From NCBI RefSeq assembly GCF_026013615.1, contig NZ_JAPDPI010000013.1, forward strand, positions 1-64,000: 64,000 bases of DNA, given 5' to 3'. This stretch comes from Plebeiibacterium marinum (GTDB taxonomy: Bacteria > Bacteroidota > Bacteroidia > Bacteroidales > Marinilabiliaceae). A program made the position numbers and the translations under genes. The notes beneath the pieces are model-generated. The model made no database searches. It was given only the letters and a program-made list of their open reading frames with translations, and was not told where the DNA came from. Shown one piece after another: positions 57,379 to 64,000 of this stretch. Each line of letters starts with the position of its first letter. Within the stretch, counting starts at the first letter, position 1.

Positions 57379-57723
57379 ATGAGAGAAATTGACATTACAG
57401 AAAAATGCTTGGATTTCATCGATTCACAAGAACAAAGATTGTCTGATAAATTCTTTCAACTGATTGAAATTATTGGAGAAGTAAAGATTGTTCATACTAC
57501 TTTTGTTAAAAAGTTGACAAATACGAGGTTTTATGAATTGAGGATTAAAGCTGGAAACGAATATCGCGTATTGATTTTTGCAATTGACCATCTGAATTTT
57601 TCTGAATGTACAAATGCAGTTTGCTTGAATGGATTTATTAAAAAGTCGAATAAGGACTATGTTAAAGCGGTTAAGGAAGCTGAGAAAATTTTAGAGGAAT
57701 ATTTAAAAAACAAGGAATTATGA
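57379..57723 (+). CDS. HigB-like toxin, RelE/ParE superfamily (Gp49 type)
   Basis: A 114-residue probable mRNA-interferase toxin. The fold pattern of the phage Gp49-like/HigB group is visible: helical N-terminus, then FVKKLTNTRFYELRIKAGNEYRVLIFAID and a C-terminal LNGFIKKSNKDYVKAVKEAEKILEEY, with the basic/aromatic residues typical of ribosome-dependent cleavers. Toxin-first order and a 4-nt ATGA overlap with the antitoxin are the classic HigBA arrangement. Confidence 0.88.
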   Translation: MREIDITEKCLDFIDSQEQRLSDKFFQLIEIIGEVKIVHTTFVKKLTNTRFYELRIKAGNEYRVLIFAIDHLNFSECTNAVCLNGFIKKSNKDYVKAVKEAEKILEEYLKNKEL

Positions 57724-58001
57724 AGACAATGAAAGCAAAGGACTTATTAGCAAAACGCTATGGAAAAGAAGGTTCGGAAAATAGAGAGAAATTCCGAGAA
57801 GAAGCATATTCCTACTATTTCGGAGAAATTATAAGGAATCGAAGAAAAGAACTTCACATGAGCCAAGAAAAACTGGCAGAGGTAGTTGGGAAAAAGCGTC
57901 CTTATATTTCTCGGATTGAAAATGGAGAAGATGTGAGAATTTCTAATCTATTATTAGTTGCAAATGCTTTAGATTTATCAATTCAATTGACACCAAAATA
58001 A
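57720..58001 (+). CDS. HigA-like antitoxin, XRE-type helix-turn-helix
   Basis: A 93-residue DNA-binding antitoxin. The C-terminal half is a Cro/C1-type helix-turn-helix (RNRRKELHMSQEKLAEVVGK, then RPYISRIENGEDVRISNLLL), preceded by a helical toxin-binding part. It should neutralise HigB and repress the shared promoter through the palindrome at 57354-57369. Confidence 0.9.
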   Translation: MKTMKAKDLLAKRYGKEGSENREKFREEAYSYYFGEIIRNRRKELHMSQEKLAEVVGKKRPYISRIENGEDVRISNLLLVANALDLSIQLTPK

Positions 58002-58023
58002 TAAAGCACGAAAGCAAAATCGT

Positions 58024-58069
58024 AGACTGCCGATAGGCTAGTAGCCTATCGGAGAGCCTCTCACACCTC
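58024..58069. repeat. Palindromic repeat R1 before the membrane protein/DJ-1 cassette
   Basis: The repeat core contains a perfect 11-bp palindrome with one central base, CCGATAGGCTA-G-TAGCCTATCGG (58030-58052), then GAGCCTCTCACACC. A related copy lies at 59297-59342 in the same orientation. The gap 58002-58185 holds nothing else recognisable. Confidence 0.7.
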
Positions 58070-58185
58070 TGGTCGTAAGGGTAGCTACGCTATTCTTCTG
58101 CATAAATTGATATACCTTATCAATTTAATTGAACATATACGATTATTCCAGGCAAGCCTAAGGGACACCTCGTAACAAACAAACA

Positions 58186-58686
58186 ATGATATTGATAAAA
58201 CGAGAAAATTATAGGATTGACAATTATTACATTGATGTGATTAAGGATAAAATGGCAGCAGAGACATGTAAAACTAATTTGAGCCCTCAATTAATGTTTA
58301 AACAAAGTTTTACAGGCATTACTTTAAAAACATTTGTTGGCAATTGGACTAAAAATGGATTTTGGATTTCAAAGTTTAGAATGCAGCTAATGCAATTAAG
58401 ACCAGATATAATTGCGAAATTTAAATTCGGTGATAAATCAGAAAATAATATGCTTTCAATACGATATTCGATTGGCTTTTCTAGTCTTTTTATCGGATTA
58501 ATGTGGATTACTATGTTTGCTTTGCCTTTTTCAGCATTTGGATTAACTGGATACTTGATTGGCTTAGCTGTAATGATTGGAGGTTATGCTGTATTGTCGA
58601 TAATTGAACTAGAAAATTTGCAAGAGACAATTATGGAGAAAATAATGAGTAATGTTGCTCACAAATCTATTGAAACAAATGAGTAA
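58186..58686 (+). CDS. Small membrane protein of unknown function
   Basis: A 166-residue protein not recognised as any family. The N-terminal ~85 residues are soluble and mixed; two adjacent membrane helices follow (about 86-142, IGFSSLFIGLMWITMFALPF and LIGLAVMIGGYAVLSIIEL), then a short charged tail. No signal peptide is seen. Its end overlaps the next gene by 8 nt, so the two are translated together and probably act together. Flanking palindromic repeats suggest the pair was acquired as a unit. Confidence 0.6.
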   Translation: MILIKRENYRIDNYYIDVIKDKMAAETCKTNLSPQLMFKQSFTGITLKTFVGNWTKNGFWISKFRMQLMQLRPDIIAKFKFGDKSENNMLSIRYSIGFSSLFIGLMWITMFALPFSAFGLTGYLIGLAVMIGGYAVLSIIELENLQETIMEKIMSNVAHKSIETNE

Positions 58687-59272
58687 AAAGGTATTATTAT
58701 TTCTTTCCAATGGGTTCGAAGAATATGAAGCTGGAGTATTCACTAATGTAATTGGTTGGAGTAGAGAGTTAGGAAAAGAGCCTGTAGATATGATATCCAC
58801 ATCACTTAGACCTGAGATTAAATGCAAATGGAATTTAATAGTTCGCCCCGAGATTGAATTTGACAAAATAAACCTCGATGATTATGATGCATTAGCAATT
58901 CCAGGTGGATTTAAAAATTCAGGATATTATGATGATGTCTTTGATGAGAGATTTCAAAATGTGATACGTAAGTTTGATAAAGACAAAAAAATAATTGCAG
59001 CAGTTTGTGCAGCTGCAGTACCTGTTGCAAAATCTGGTGTTTTAAAAGGTAGAATGGGAACTACATACGATTTAACGGATATTTATGGAAGAGATTATCT
59101 CGCTGATTTCGGTGTGAATGTTCAAGATAAACATATAGTAATTGATGAAAATATTATTACATCAACAGGCCCTGCAACAGGATTAGATGTTGCATTTAAA
59201 TTGTTGGAAATGTTAACTTCAATACAAAACGTAGATGATGTAAAAAAATATATGAGATTTTCACATAAATAA
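58679..59272 (+). CDS. DJ-1/PfpI family protein
   Basis: A 197-residue cytosolic DJ-1/PfpI-type protein. The Rossmann-like core begins VLLFLSNGFEEYEAGVF (with the conserved Glu) and the nucleophile elbow is AAVCAAAVPVAKSG with the reactive cysteine. Members include deglycase/glyoxalase-like, chaperone and protease relatives; the activity is not predictable from sequence. The frame is open from 58652, but the ATG at 58679 gives the normal DJ-1 start. Confidence 0.85.
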   Translation: MSKKVLLFLSNGFEEYEAGVFTNVIGWSRELGKEPVDMISTSLRPEIKCKWNLIVRPEIEFDKINLDDYDALAIPGGFKNSGYYDDVFDERFQNVIRKFDKDKKIIAAVCAAAVPVAKSGVLKGRMGTTYDLTDIYGRDYLADFGVNVQDKHIVIDENIITSTGPATGLDVAFKLLEMLTSIQNVDDVKKYMRFSHK

Positions 59273-59296
59273 CAAAAGGCCAGACGCCGATCAAGC

Positions 59297-59342
59297 AGAC
59301 CGCCGATAGGCAAATAGCCTATCATAAAGCCCCTCACCACCT
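59297..59342. repeat. Palindromic repeat R2 after the DJ-1 gene
   Basis: A second, degenerate copy of the repeat at 58024-58069 (shared AGAC.GCCGATAGGC...TAGCCTATC and GCC.CTCAC), here with GATAGGC/GCCTATC as the remaining stem. No gene is seen in 59273-59525. Confidence 0.65.
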
Positions 59343-59525
59343 TTTCCCGGGCTAAGCTTCAGGACAGGCTCTTCATTTACATTCATCTTTATTAAATTTG
59401 ATGAATAATGCAGCTTAATTGAACAAACACCCCTATATTTAATTTCACTTTAAAGATAATTTCCAGAAATATCTGGTTTAGTAGTTATCTGCAAGACTTA
59501 AATCGTTCACCTAATAAGTATATAC

Positions 59526-60710
59526 ATGATATTTACCTCCATACATATCGATCCCCTGTTTTCAAAATTTGTTATCCTGTCATGCATTATTATCGTAGTA
59601 GGTTTCTTGCTTCGCCTTTTTAAACAACCCTCAATGATCACCTATATTATAGTAGGTGTGTTGGTAGGCCCATGGGGATTAAGCTTTATAACCGATGAAG
59701 CCCTCATATCGAACCTGGGCTCATTGGGACTGGTGCTCCTGCTTTTTTTTATCGGAATGGAAATCCACCTCCCAAAACTTATCGACAATTGGAAAGTATC
59801 AGTTGTTGGAACTTTTATGCAAGTAATTATAAGTCTGCTGGTAATATGGCTTATGAGCTTTTATTTTGGATGGAGCACAAACCAGATTATTATGATTGGG
59901 TTTGTTATCAGTTTAAGTAGTACGGCTGTTATTGTTAAAGTGCTACAGGAAAGAGAAGAACTCAACACCAAAGCAGGCCAATATGCACTGGGTATTTTAA
60001 TAGCCCAGGATATTTTAATTGTACCCATGCTTATTATCCTTGGCTATCTGGGGGGGCATAGGCCGGAAAAATCAGAACTGATCAAACAAATAATAGGCGG
60101 TATTTTAATCGTTGGCATGATCATCTACATCCTGAAAAAGAAAGAAATCAGGCTCCCCTTTCAGGTGGCCATATTCAAAGACCACGAGATGCAGGTTTTT
60201 ATAGCATTTAGTTTATGCTTTGGCTTTTCTGCCCTATCGGCATACTTCCACCTTTCAGCTGCACTGGGTGCGTTTATTGCCGGCATCCTGATATCCTCCA
60301 CAAAATCTACCAAATGGGTTCACGACAGCCTCTCTGCTTTTAAGGTATTGTTTGTAGCCCTCTTTTTTGTTTCTGTAGGGATGATTATTGACTTAAACTT
60401 CCTGAAAGAAAACCTGCTTACCGTTGTTTCTCTGATATTGGTAGTATTTATATTAAATAGCATTATAAACACTATTATTATAAAAGTGTTTTGTAAAGAT
60501 TGGAAAACCAGCCTTTATGTTAGTGCTTTATTATCCCAAATTGGGGAATTCAGCTTTATCATTGGGGCAACAGGGTACCAATCGGGCATTATACAGGATT
60601 ATGCCTACCAACTTATCATCAGCACTATTGCCCTTACCTTGTTATTGAGTCCTTTATGGATTAGTTTGACAAGGAAAATAACGGATTATAACAATTCCAG
60701 TGCTAATTAA
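59526..60710 (+). CDS. CPA2 cation/proton antiporter (Kef-like membrane domain)
   Basis: A 394-residue membrane protein with about 12 hydrophobic segments, matching the Na+/H+ exchanger (CPA2) domain: PSMITYIIVGVLVGPWGL at the start, LLFFIGMEIHLPKL, and FVISLSSTAVIVKVL with the family's central polar motif. It stops after the membrane domain and lacks the C-terminal TrkA-N regulatory domain of full KefB/KefC, so it is probably an ungated K+ or Na+/H+ antiporter. It is a single-gene unit 313 nt before the Rnf operon. Confidence 0.88.
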   Translation: MIFTSIHIDPLFSKFVILSCIIIVVGFLLRLFKQPSMITYIIVGVLVGPWGLSFITDEALISNLGSLGLVLLLFFIGMEIHLPKLIDNWKVSVVGTFMQVIISLLVIWLMSFYFGWSTNQIIMIGFVISLSSTAVIVKVLQEREELNTKAGQYALGILIAQDILIVPMLIILGYLGGHRPEKSELIKQIIGGILIVGMIIYILKKKEIRLPFQVAIFKDHEMQVFIAFSLCFGFSALSAYFHLSAALGAFIAGILISSTKSTKWVHDSLSAFKVLFVALFFVSVGMIIDLNFLKENLLTVVSLILVVFILNSIINTIIIKVFCKDWKTSLYVSALLSQIGEFSFIIGATGYQSGIIQDYAYQLIISTIALTLLLSPLWISLTRKITDYNNSSAN

Positions 60711-61023
60711 TAATTGACATCATAAAACGTGAACGTACACGAATTGGGTTTCCGTAAAATTCCGCCCAAATAATTAAAGAAATTTTTCTTTATAAACACC
60801 AATCTATCAACACTTAACATGATTTTTTTCAGTTTTGACATTTATTCAAAAAAAAATTTTTGTCCTTTTTTACAAATTGCAATCTCTACTTTACACTAAA
60901 CATCAAGGTTTTGCAATGTCGAAGTAGCAATTTTATTTATTTATACCAATTACAAATAGCAAAACTCACTTTTACATACTACCTTATTAATTACATTTGT
61001 TCTGATTTTTTCCCTTAAATATC
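60711..61023 (+). promoter_or_regulatory. Leader and promoter region of the Rnf operon
   Basis: No gene in these 313 nt. TACATTTG (60992-60999) is an exact -7 match 24 nt before the rseC start; the -33 region is not convincing. Long A and T runs (about 60848-60865) occur upstream. No terminator for the antiporter gene was recognised. Confidence 0.5.
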
Positions 61024-61443
61024 ATGTCGGAAGTTAGATTAGTAGAGCATACAGGTTACATAGAAGAGGTTTGTCCAAATCAAATTAAAGTTCGGATTAT
61101 CAGCGAATCAGCATGTGCATCGTGCCACGCAAAAGGTGCTTGTACTGCAGCTGACATGAAAGAAAAGATAATTGATGCATACAGTAAGGACCCCTCAAAA
61201 TATCAGGCCGGTCAAAAGGTTATCATACAAGGTGAAAAATCCCTTGGCCTTAAAGCTTCCTTGCTAGCTTACATTTTCCCTTTTATACTAGTTTTTATCG
61301 CACTGTTCATTACCTATGAACTTACCCAAAATGAAGGAATTGCAGGAATTTCTTCACTGGCTGTTCTTGTGCCATATTTTATAGTAATAAAAATGGTATC
61401 GCCAAGGCTGAAAAAGTCGTTTTCGTTTAAAATAAAAGAATAA
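61024..61443 (+). CDS. RseC/MucC-type SoxR-reducing system protein
   Basis: A 139-residue inner-membrane protein of the RseC family. A cytosolic N-terminal part carries a Cys motif C-x2-C-x5-C (SACASCHAKGAC, about 31-40), followed by two membrane helices (about 78-115). RseC commonly opens rnf operons in Bacteroidota and is thought to modulate redox signalling with the Rnf complex. 28 nt upstream of rnfB. Confidence 0.85.
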   Translation: MSEVRLVEHTGYIEEVCPNQIKVRIISESACASCHAKGACTAADMKEKIIDAYSKDPSKYQAGQKVIIQGEKSLGLKASLLAYIFPFILVFIALFITYELTQNEGIAGISSLAVLVPYFIVIKMVSPRLKKSFSFKIKE

Positions 61444-61471
61444 AATTAGCTTAGAATAAAATCAAATAATA

Positions 61472-62401
61472 ATGAATGTAGTAGTAATAACAGTTTTAAC
61501 ACTTGCCATTTTGGGTACCATTGCGGCCCTGGTGCTATATTTTGTGGCACAAAAGTTTAAAGTGTTCGAAGACCCAAGAATTGACCAGGTTGAGGAAGTA
61601 CTTCCTGCAGCCAACTGTGGTGGTTGTGGTTTTCCAGGTTGTAGGGCTTTTGCCGAAGCTATGGTTAAAAGCGACGACATTTCAGAGCTTAACTGTCCCG
61701 TAGGTGGCGCAGATACCATGAATGCCGCAGCCGGTATTTTAGGCAAAGAAATTGCGGCCAGCGACCCGATGATTGCAGTTGTTAAATGTAATGGAACCTG
61801 CGACAACCGTCCTAAAACCAACTTTTACGATGGTGCAACTTCATGTGCCGTTGCAGCCTCTCTTTATGCTGGGGATACTGGTTGTAGCTATGGCTGTTTA
61901 GGATGTGGCGATTGCGTTGAGGCTTGTACTTTTGATGCCATTGAAATGGATGAAAAAACCGGCCTGCCTGTTATCAAGGACAACTGCGTGGCTTGTGGTG
62001 CCTGTGTGGATGCCTGCCCTAAAAACATCATCGAACTCAGAAAACGTGGTCCTAAAGATCGCAGGGTTTTTGTTTCGTGTGTAAACAAGGACAAAGGTGG
62101 TGTGGCTAAAAAGGCATGTTCAGCAGCCTGTATCGGATGTAAAAAATGTATGAAAGAATGTCCGTTTGATGCCATTACCGTTGAAAACAACATTGCATAC
62201 ATCGACTTCAACAAATGTAAATTGTGCCGCAAGTGCGTTGCCGTTTGTCCTACAAATGCCATCCACGAAGTTAACTTTCCACCTAAGAAAGTAAAACCTG
62301 CTGCAGAAAAGCCTTCGGCACCCAAAGCAGAAACAGCTAAAGCTGAAGCAAAAACTAGTGAAAACATAACATCTTCGGATGATAAAAATAAGGAGGAATA
62401 A
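61472..62401 (+). CDS. RnfB, electron-transport complex subunit
   Basis: A 309-residue Rnf subunit accepting electrons from ferredoxin. An N-terminal membrane anchor (about 3-25) is followed by the Fe-S domain (CGGCGFPGC region) and four ferredoxin-type CxxCxxCxxxC motifs (CLGCGDC..., CVACGAC..., CIGCKKC..., CKLCRKC...). An alanine/lysine/glutamate-rich tail (about 270-309) ends the protein. It is in a tight operon; the stop is 3 nt before the rnfC GTG. Confidence 0.96.
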   Translation: MNVVVITVLTLAILGTIAALVLYFVAQKFKVFEDPRIDQVEEVLPAANCGGCGFPGCRAFAEAMVKSDDISELNCPVGGADTMNAAAGILGKEIAASDPMIAVVKCNGTCDNRPKTNFYDGATSCAVAASLYAGDTGCSYGCLGCGDCVEACTFDAIEMDEKTGLPVIKDNCVACGACVDACPKNIIELRKRGPKDRRVFVSCVNKDKGGVAKKACSAACIGCKKCMKECPFDAITVENNIAYIDFNKCKLCRKCVAVCPTNAIHEVNFPPKKVKPAAEKPSAPKAETAKAEAKTSENITSSDDKNKEE

Positions 62402-62404
62402 ATC

Positions 62405-63736
62405 GTGCTAAAGACATTTTCTCTTGGAGGTATCCATCCTCCTGAAAACAAATTTTCGGCTGGTAAACAAATTGAAGTGATGCCGGTCCCTGCACAGGTG
62501 GCTATTCCTATCGCTCAACATATTGGGGCACCTGCCACACCTGTAGTACAAAAAGGAGATACCGTAAAAGTTGGAACTTTGATCGCAAAATCTTCAGGTT
62601 TTGTATCAACCAACATCCATTCTTCGGTTTCGGGAACTGTATTTAAGATTGACGACATTGTTGATGCAAGTGGCTACAAAAAAGCCGCCATCATTATCAA
62701 TGTAGAAGGTGACGAATGGGAAGAATCTATCGACAGATCCGCTGATTTAGTGAAAGAAATAACAGCCTCTCCGGAAGAGATCATCAAAAAAGTTGGTGAA
62801 GCAGGAATTGTAGGACTCGGCGGGGCTACATTCCCATCGCATGTAAAACTATCCGTTCCTCCGGGAAAAACCTGTGATGTATTGATTTTAAATGCGGTTG
62901 AATGTGAACCTTACCTTACTGCCGACCACCAGATCATGCTGGAAAAAGGTGAAGAGATAATGGTAGGTACCCAAATATTGATGAAGTCTTTAAAAGTTGA
63001 CAAGGCAATCATTGGTATTGAAAACAATAAACCAGATGCCATCAAGCACCTGACAGAACTGGCATCATCGTATCCCGGCATTACTGTTGAACCTTTAAAA
63101 GTTCAGTATCCTCAGGGAGGTGAAAAGCAATTGATAGATGCCTGTATCAAACGTCAGATCCCATCAGGAAAACTTCCTATCGAGGTTGGAGCTGTGGTTC
63201 AAAATGTGGGTACTACAGTTGCGGTTTACGAAGCGGTTCAAAAAAACAAACCTCTTTTTGAGCGGGTAGTTACGGTTACCGGTAAATCGGTTTCCAAACC
63301 GTCTAACTTTTTAGCAAGGATCGGAACTCCTATCAACAACCTGATTGAGGCTGCCGGAGGTTTACCAGAAGATACAGGTAAGATTATTGGCGGGGGACCA
63401 ATGATGGGGAAAGCCCTTACCTCAACCGAAATTCCTGTTACCAAAGGTAGCTCAGGGATTTTAATCATGAAAAATGAGGAAGCCAAACGTAAGAAAATGC
63501 AAAACTGTATCAAATGCAGTAAATGTATTTCGGCTTGTGCCATGGGACTGGAGCCTTATTTATTGATGACTCTTTCGGACAAACAGGTTTGGGACAGAGC
63601 TGAAGAGGAAAAGATTATGGATTGTATTGAGTGTGGTTCATGTAGTTACACCTGTCCTTCACAGCGCCCTCTTTTAGACTATATCCGTTTAGGAAAGGGA
63701 AAAGTAGGACAGATCATGCGTAGTCGCACCAAATAA
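62405..63736 (+). CDS. RnfC, NADH-binding electron-transport complex subunit
   Basis: A 443-residue peripheral Rnf subunit that exchanges electrons with NAD+ through FMN and two 4Fe-4S clusters. The start codon is GTG, preceded by a strong AGGAGG at about 62391-62396, and begins LKTFSLGGIHPPENK as in other RnfC. The flavin/NADH domain has GIVGLGGATFPSHVKL (about 136-151). Clusters are seen as CIKCSKCISAC and CIECGSCSYTCP near the C-terminus. Confidence 0.96.
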   Translation: MLKTFSLGGIHPPENKFSAGKQIEVMPVPAQVAIPIAQHIGAPATPVVQKGDTVKVGTLIAKSSGFVSTNIHSSVSGTVFKIDDIVDASGYKKAAIIINVEGDEWEESIDRSADLVKEITASPEEIIKKVGEAGIVGLGGATFPSHVKLSVPPGKTCDVLILNAVECEPYLTADHQIMLEKGEEIMVGTQILMKSLKVDKAIIGIENNKPDAIKHLTELASSYPGITVEPLKVQYPQGGEKQLIDACIKRQIPSGKLPIEVGAVVQNVGTTVAVYEAVQKNKPLFERVVTVTGKSVSKPSNFLARIGTPINNLIEAAGGLPEDTGKIIGGGPMMGKALTSTEIPVTKGSSGILIMKNEEAKRKKMQNCIKCSKCISACAMGLEPYLLMTLSDKQVWDRAEEEKIMDCIECGSCSYTCPSQRPLLDYIRLGKGKVGQIMRSRTK

Positions 63737-63768
63737 TTTCAAATAAGAATTTAGACAAATATTAAGAT

Positions 63769-64000
63769 ATGAGCACATTAACTATTTCACCTTCACCGCA
63801 CGTACACAGTGGCGACAGCGTGAAAAAAAATATGTATGGAGTGGTGATTGCCATGATTCCGGCATTGCTTTTCTCTGTATACAACTTTGGAATTGGGACT
63901 CTGTCTGTTGTTATCACTTCTGTTCTGGCCTGTGTGTTTTTTGAATACGTAATTCAAAAGTACCTGCTAAAGGGAGAAGTTACCATAACAGATGGTTCGG
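63769..64000 (+). CDS. RnfD, electron-transport complex subunit (partial)
   Basis: The first 77 codons of RnfD, cut by the window end. The opening ISPSPHVHSGDSVKKNMYGVVIAMIPALLFS leads into the first membrane helices, as in RnfD/NqrB, which carry a covalent FMN and belong to the ion-pumping core. Its position after rnfC completes the order rseC-B-C-D typical of Bacteroidota; G, E and A should follow outside the window. Confidence 0.93.
   Translation, partial: MSTLTISPSPHVHSGDSVKKNMYGVVIAMIPALLFSVYNFGIGTLSVVITSVLACVFFEYVIQKYLLKGEVTITDGS

Noticed and set aside
57111-57392. 93-codon open frame before higB
   Set aside because: It overlaps the higB start and runs through the higBA promoter and palindrome. 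Its composition has no recognisable family features, and an equally open frame exists on the other strand.
58024-59342. Integron attC sites
   Set aside because: The repeats are palindromic and follow genes, but the paired R boxes (GTTRRRY/RYYYAAC) and an integrase gene were not found, so only a cassette-like behaviour is suggested.
61888-62451. 187-codon antisense frame opposite rnfB/rnfC
   Set aside because: A shadow of the cysteine- and alanine-rich RnfB sequence; no independent start signals.

Overview
The window looks like the chromosome of a marine or gut-type Bacteroidota (Bacteroidales/Marinilabiliales-like, an inference). The evidence is a SusC/SusD pair, a hybrid two-component regulator, a type IX secretion tail, many lipoproteins, an Rnf operon that opens with RseC, and promoters of the Bacteroidota form (TAnnTTTG near -7 and TTTG-like near -33). 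No tRNA, rRNA, CRISPR array or intact insertion sequence was seen.

Layout. 1-4349: a respiratory operon of cytochrome b, a Rieske protein and an octaheme cytochrome c with TPRs. 4350-5198: a non-coding repeat array. 5199-11504: an outer-membrane biogenesis block with three SurA/PpiC-type chaperones, a small lipoprotein and an OstA/LptA-like protein. 11664-21921: housekeeping genes, namely a DUF2795-like protein, cobalamin adenosyltransferase, methyltransferase, patatin, a divergent oxyR-dps pair, class III fructose-bisphosphatase, purT and recG.

22235-55350 is a large pectin utilization locus. An eight-gene minus-strand operon (43393 to 29182) encodes an esterase, SusC, SusD, a beta-helix lipoprotein, PL1 pectate lyase, GH105, GH43 and GH28. 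A separately transcribed giant pectin methylesterase with a secretion tail follows. The hybrid sensor/regulator diverges from the operon. Two further operons diverge from 51.4 kb: CE7 esterase, alpha/beta hydrolase and CE8 on the minus strand, and CE8 plus GH95 on the plus strand. A second GH95 stands at the left edge. Together these can strip methyl and acetyl groups, cut the galacturonan backbone at the surface, import oligomers by SusCD and finish them in the periplasm. The promoters of several units share an apparent bipartite operator (AAATGACCC, 12 nt, GATTTARCCC, 22 nt, then the -7 box). I propose it as the binding site of the hybrid regulator; this is the most interesting signal found.

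55351-59525 is an accessory patch: a structured palindromic element, a DUF6261-like gene, a 1-kb gap with degenerate repeats, a HigBA toxin-antitoxin pair with a palindromic operator on its promoter, and a two-gene cassette (membrane protein plus DJ-1/PfpI protein) flanked by related palindromic repeats. 59526-64000: a CPA2 cation/proton antiporter, then rseC-rnfB-rnfC and the start of rnfD, cut by the window end.
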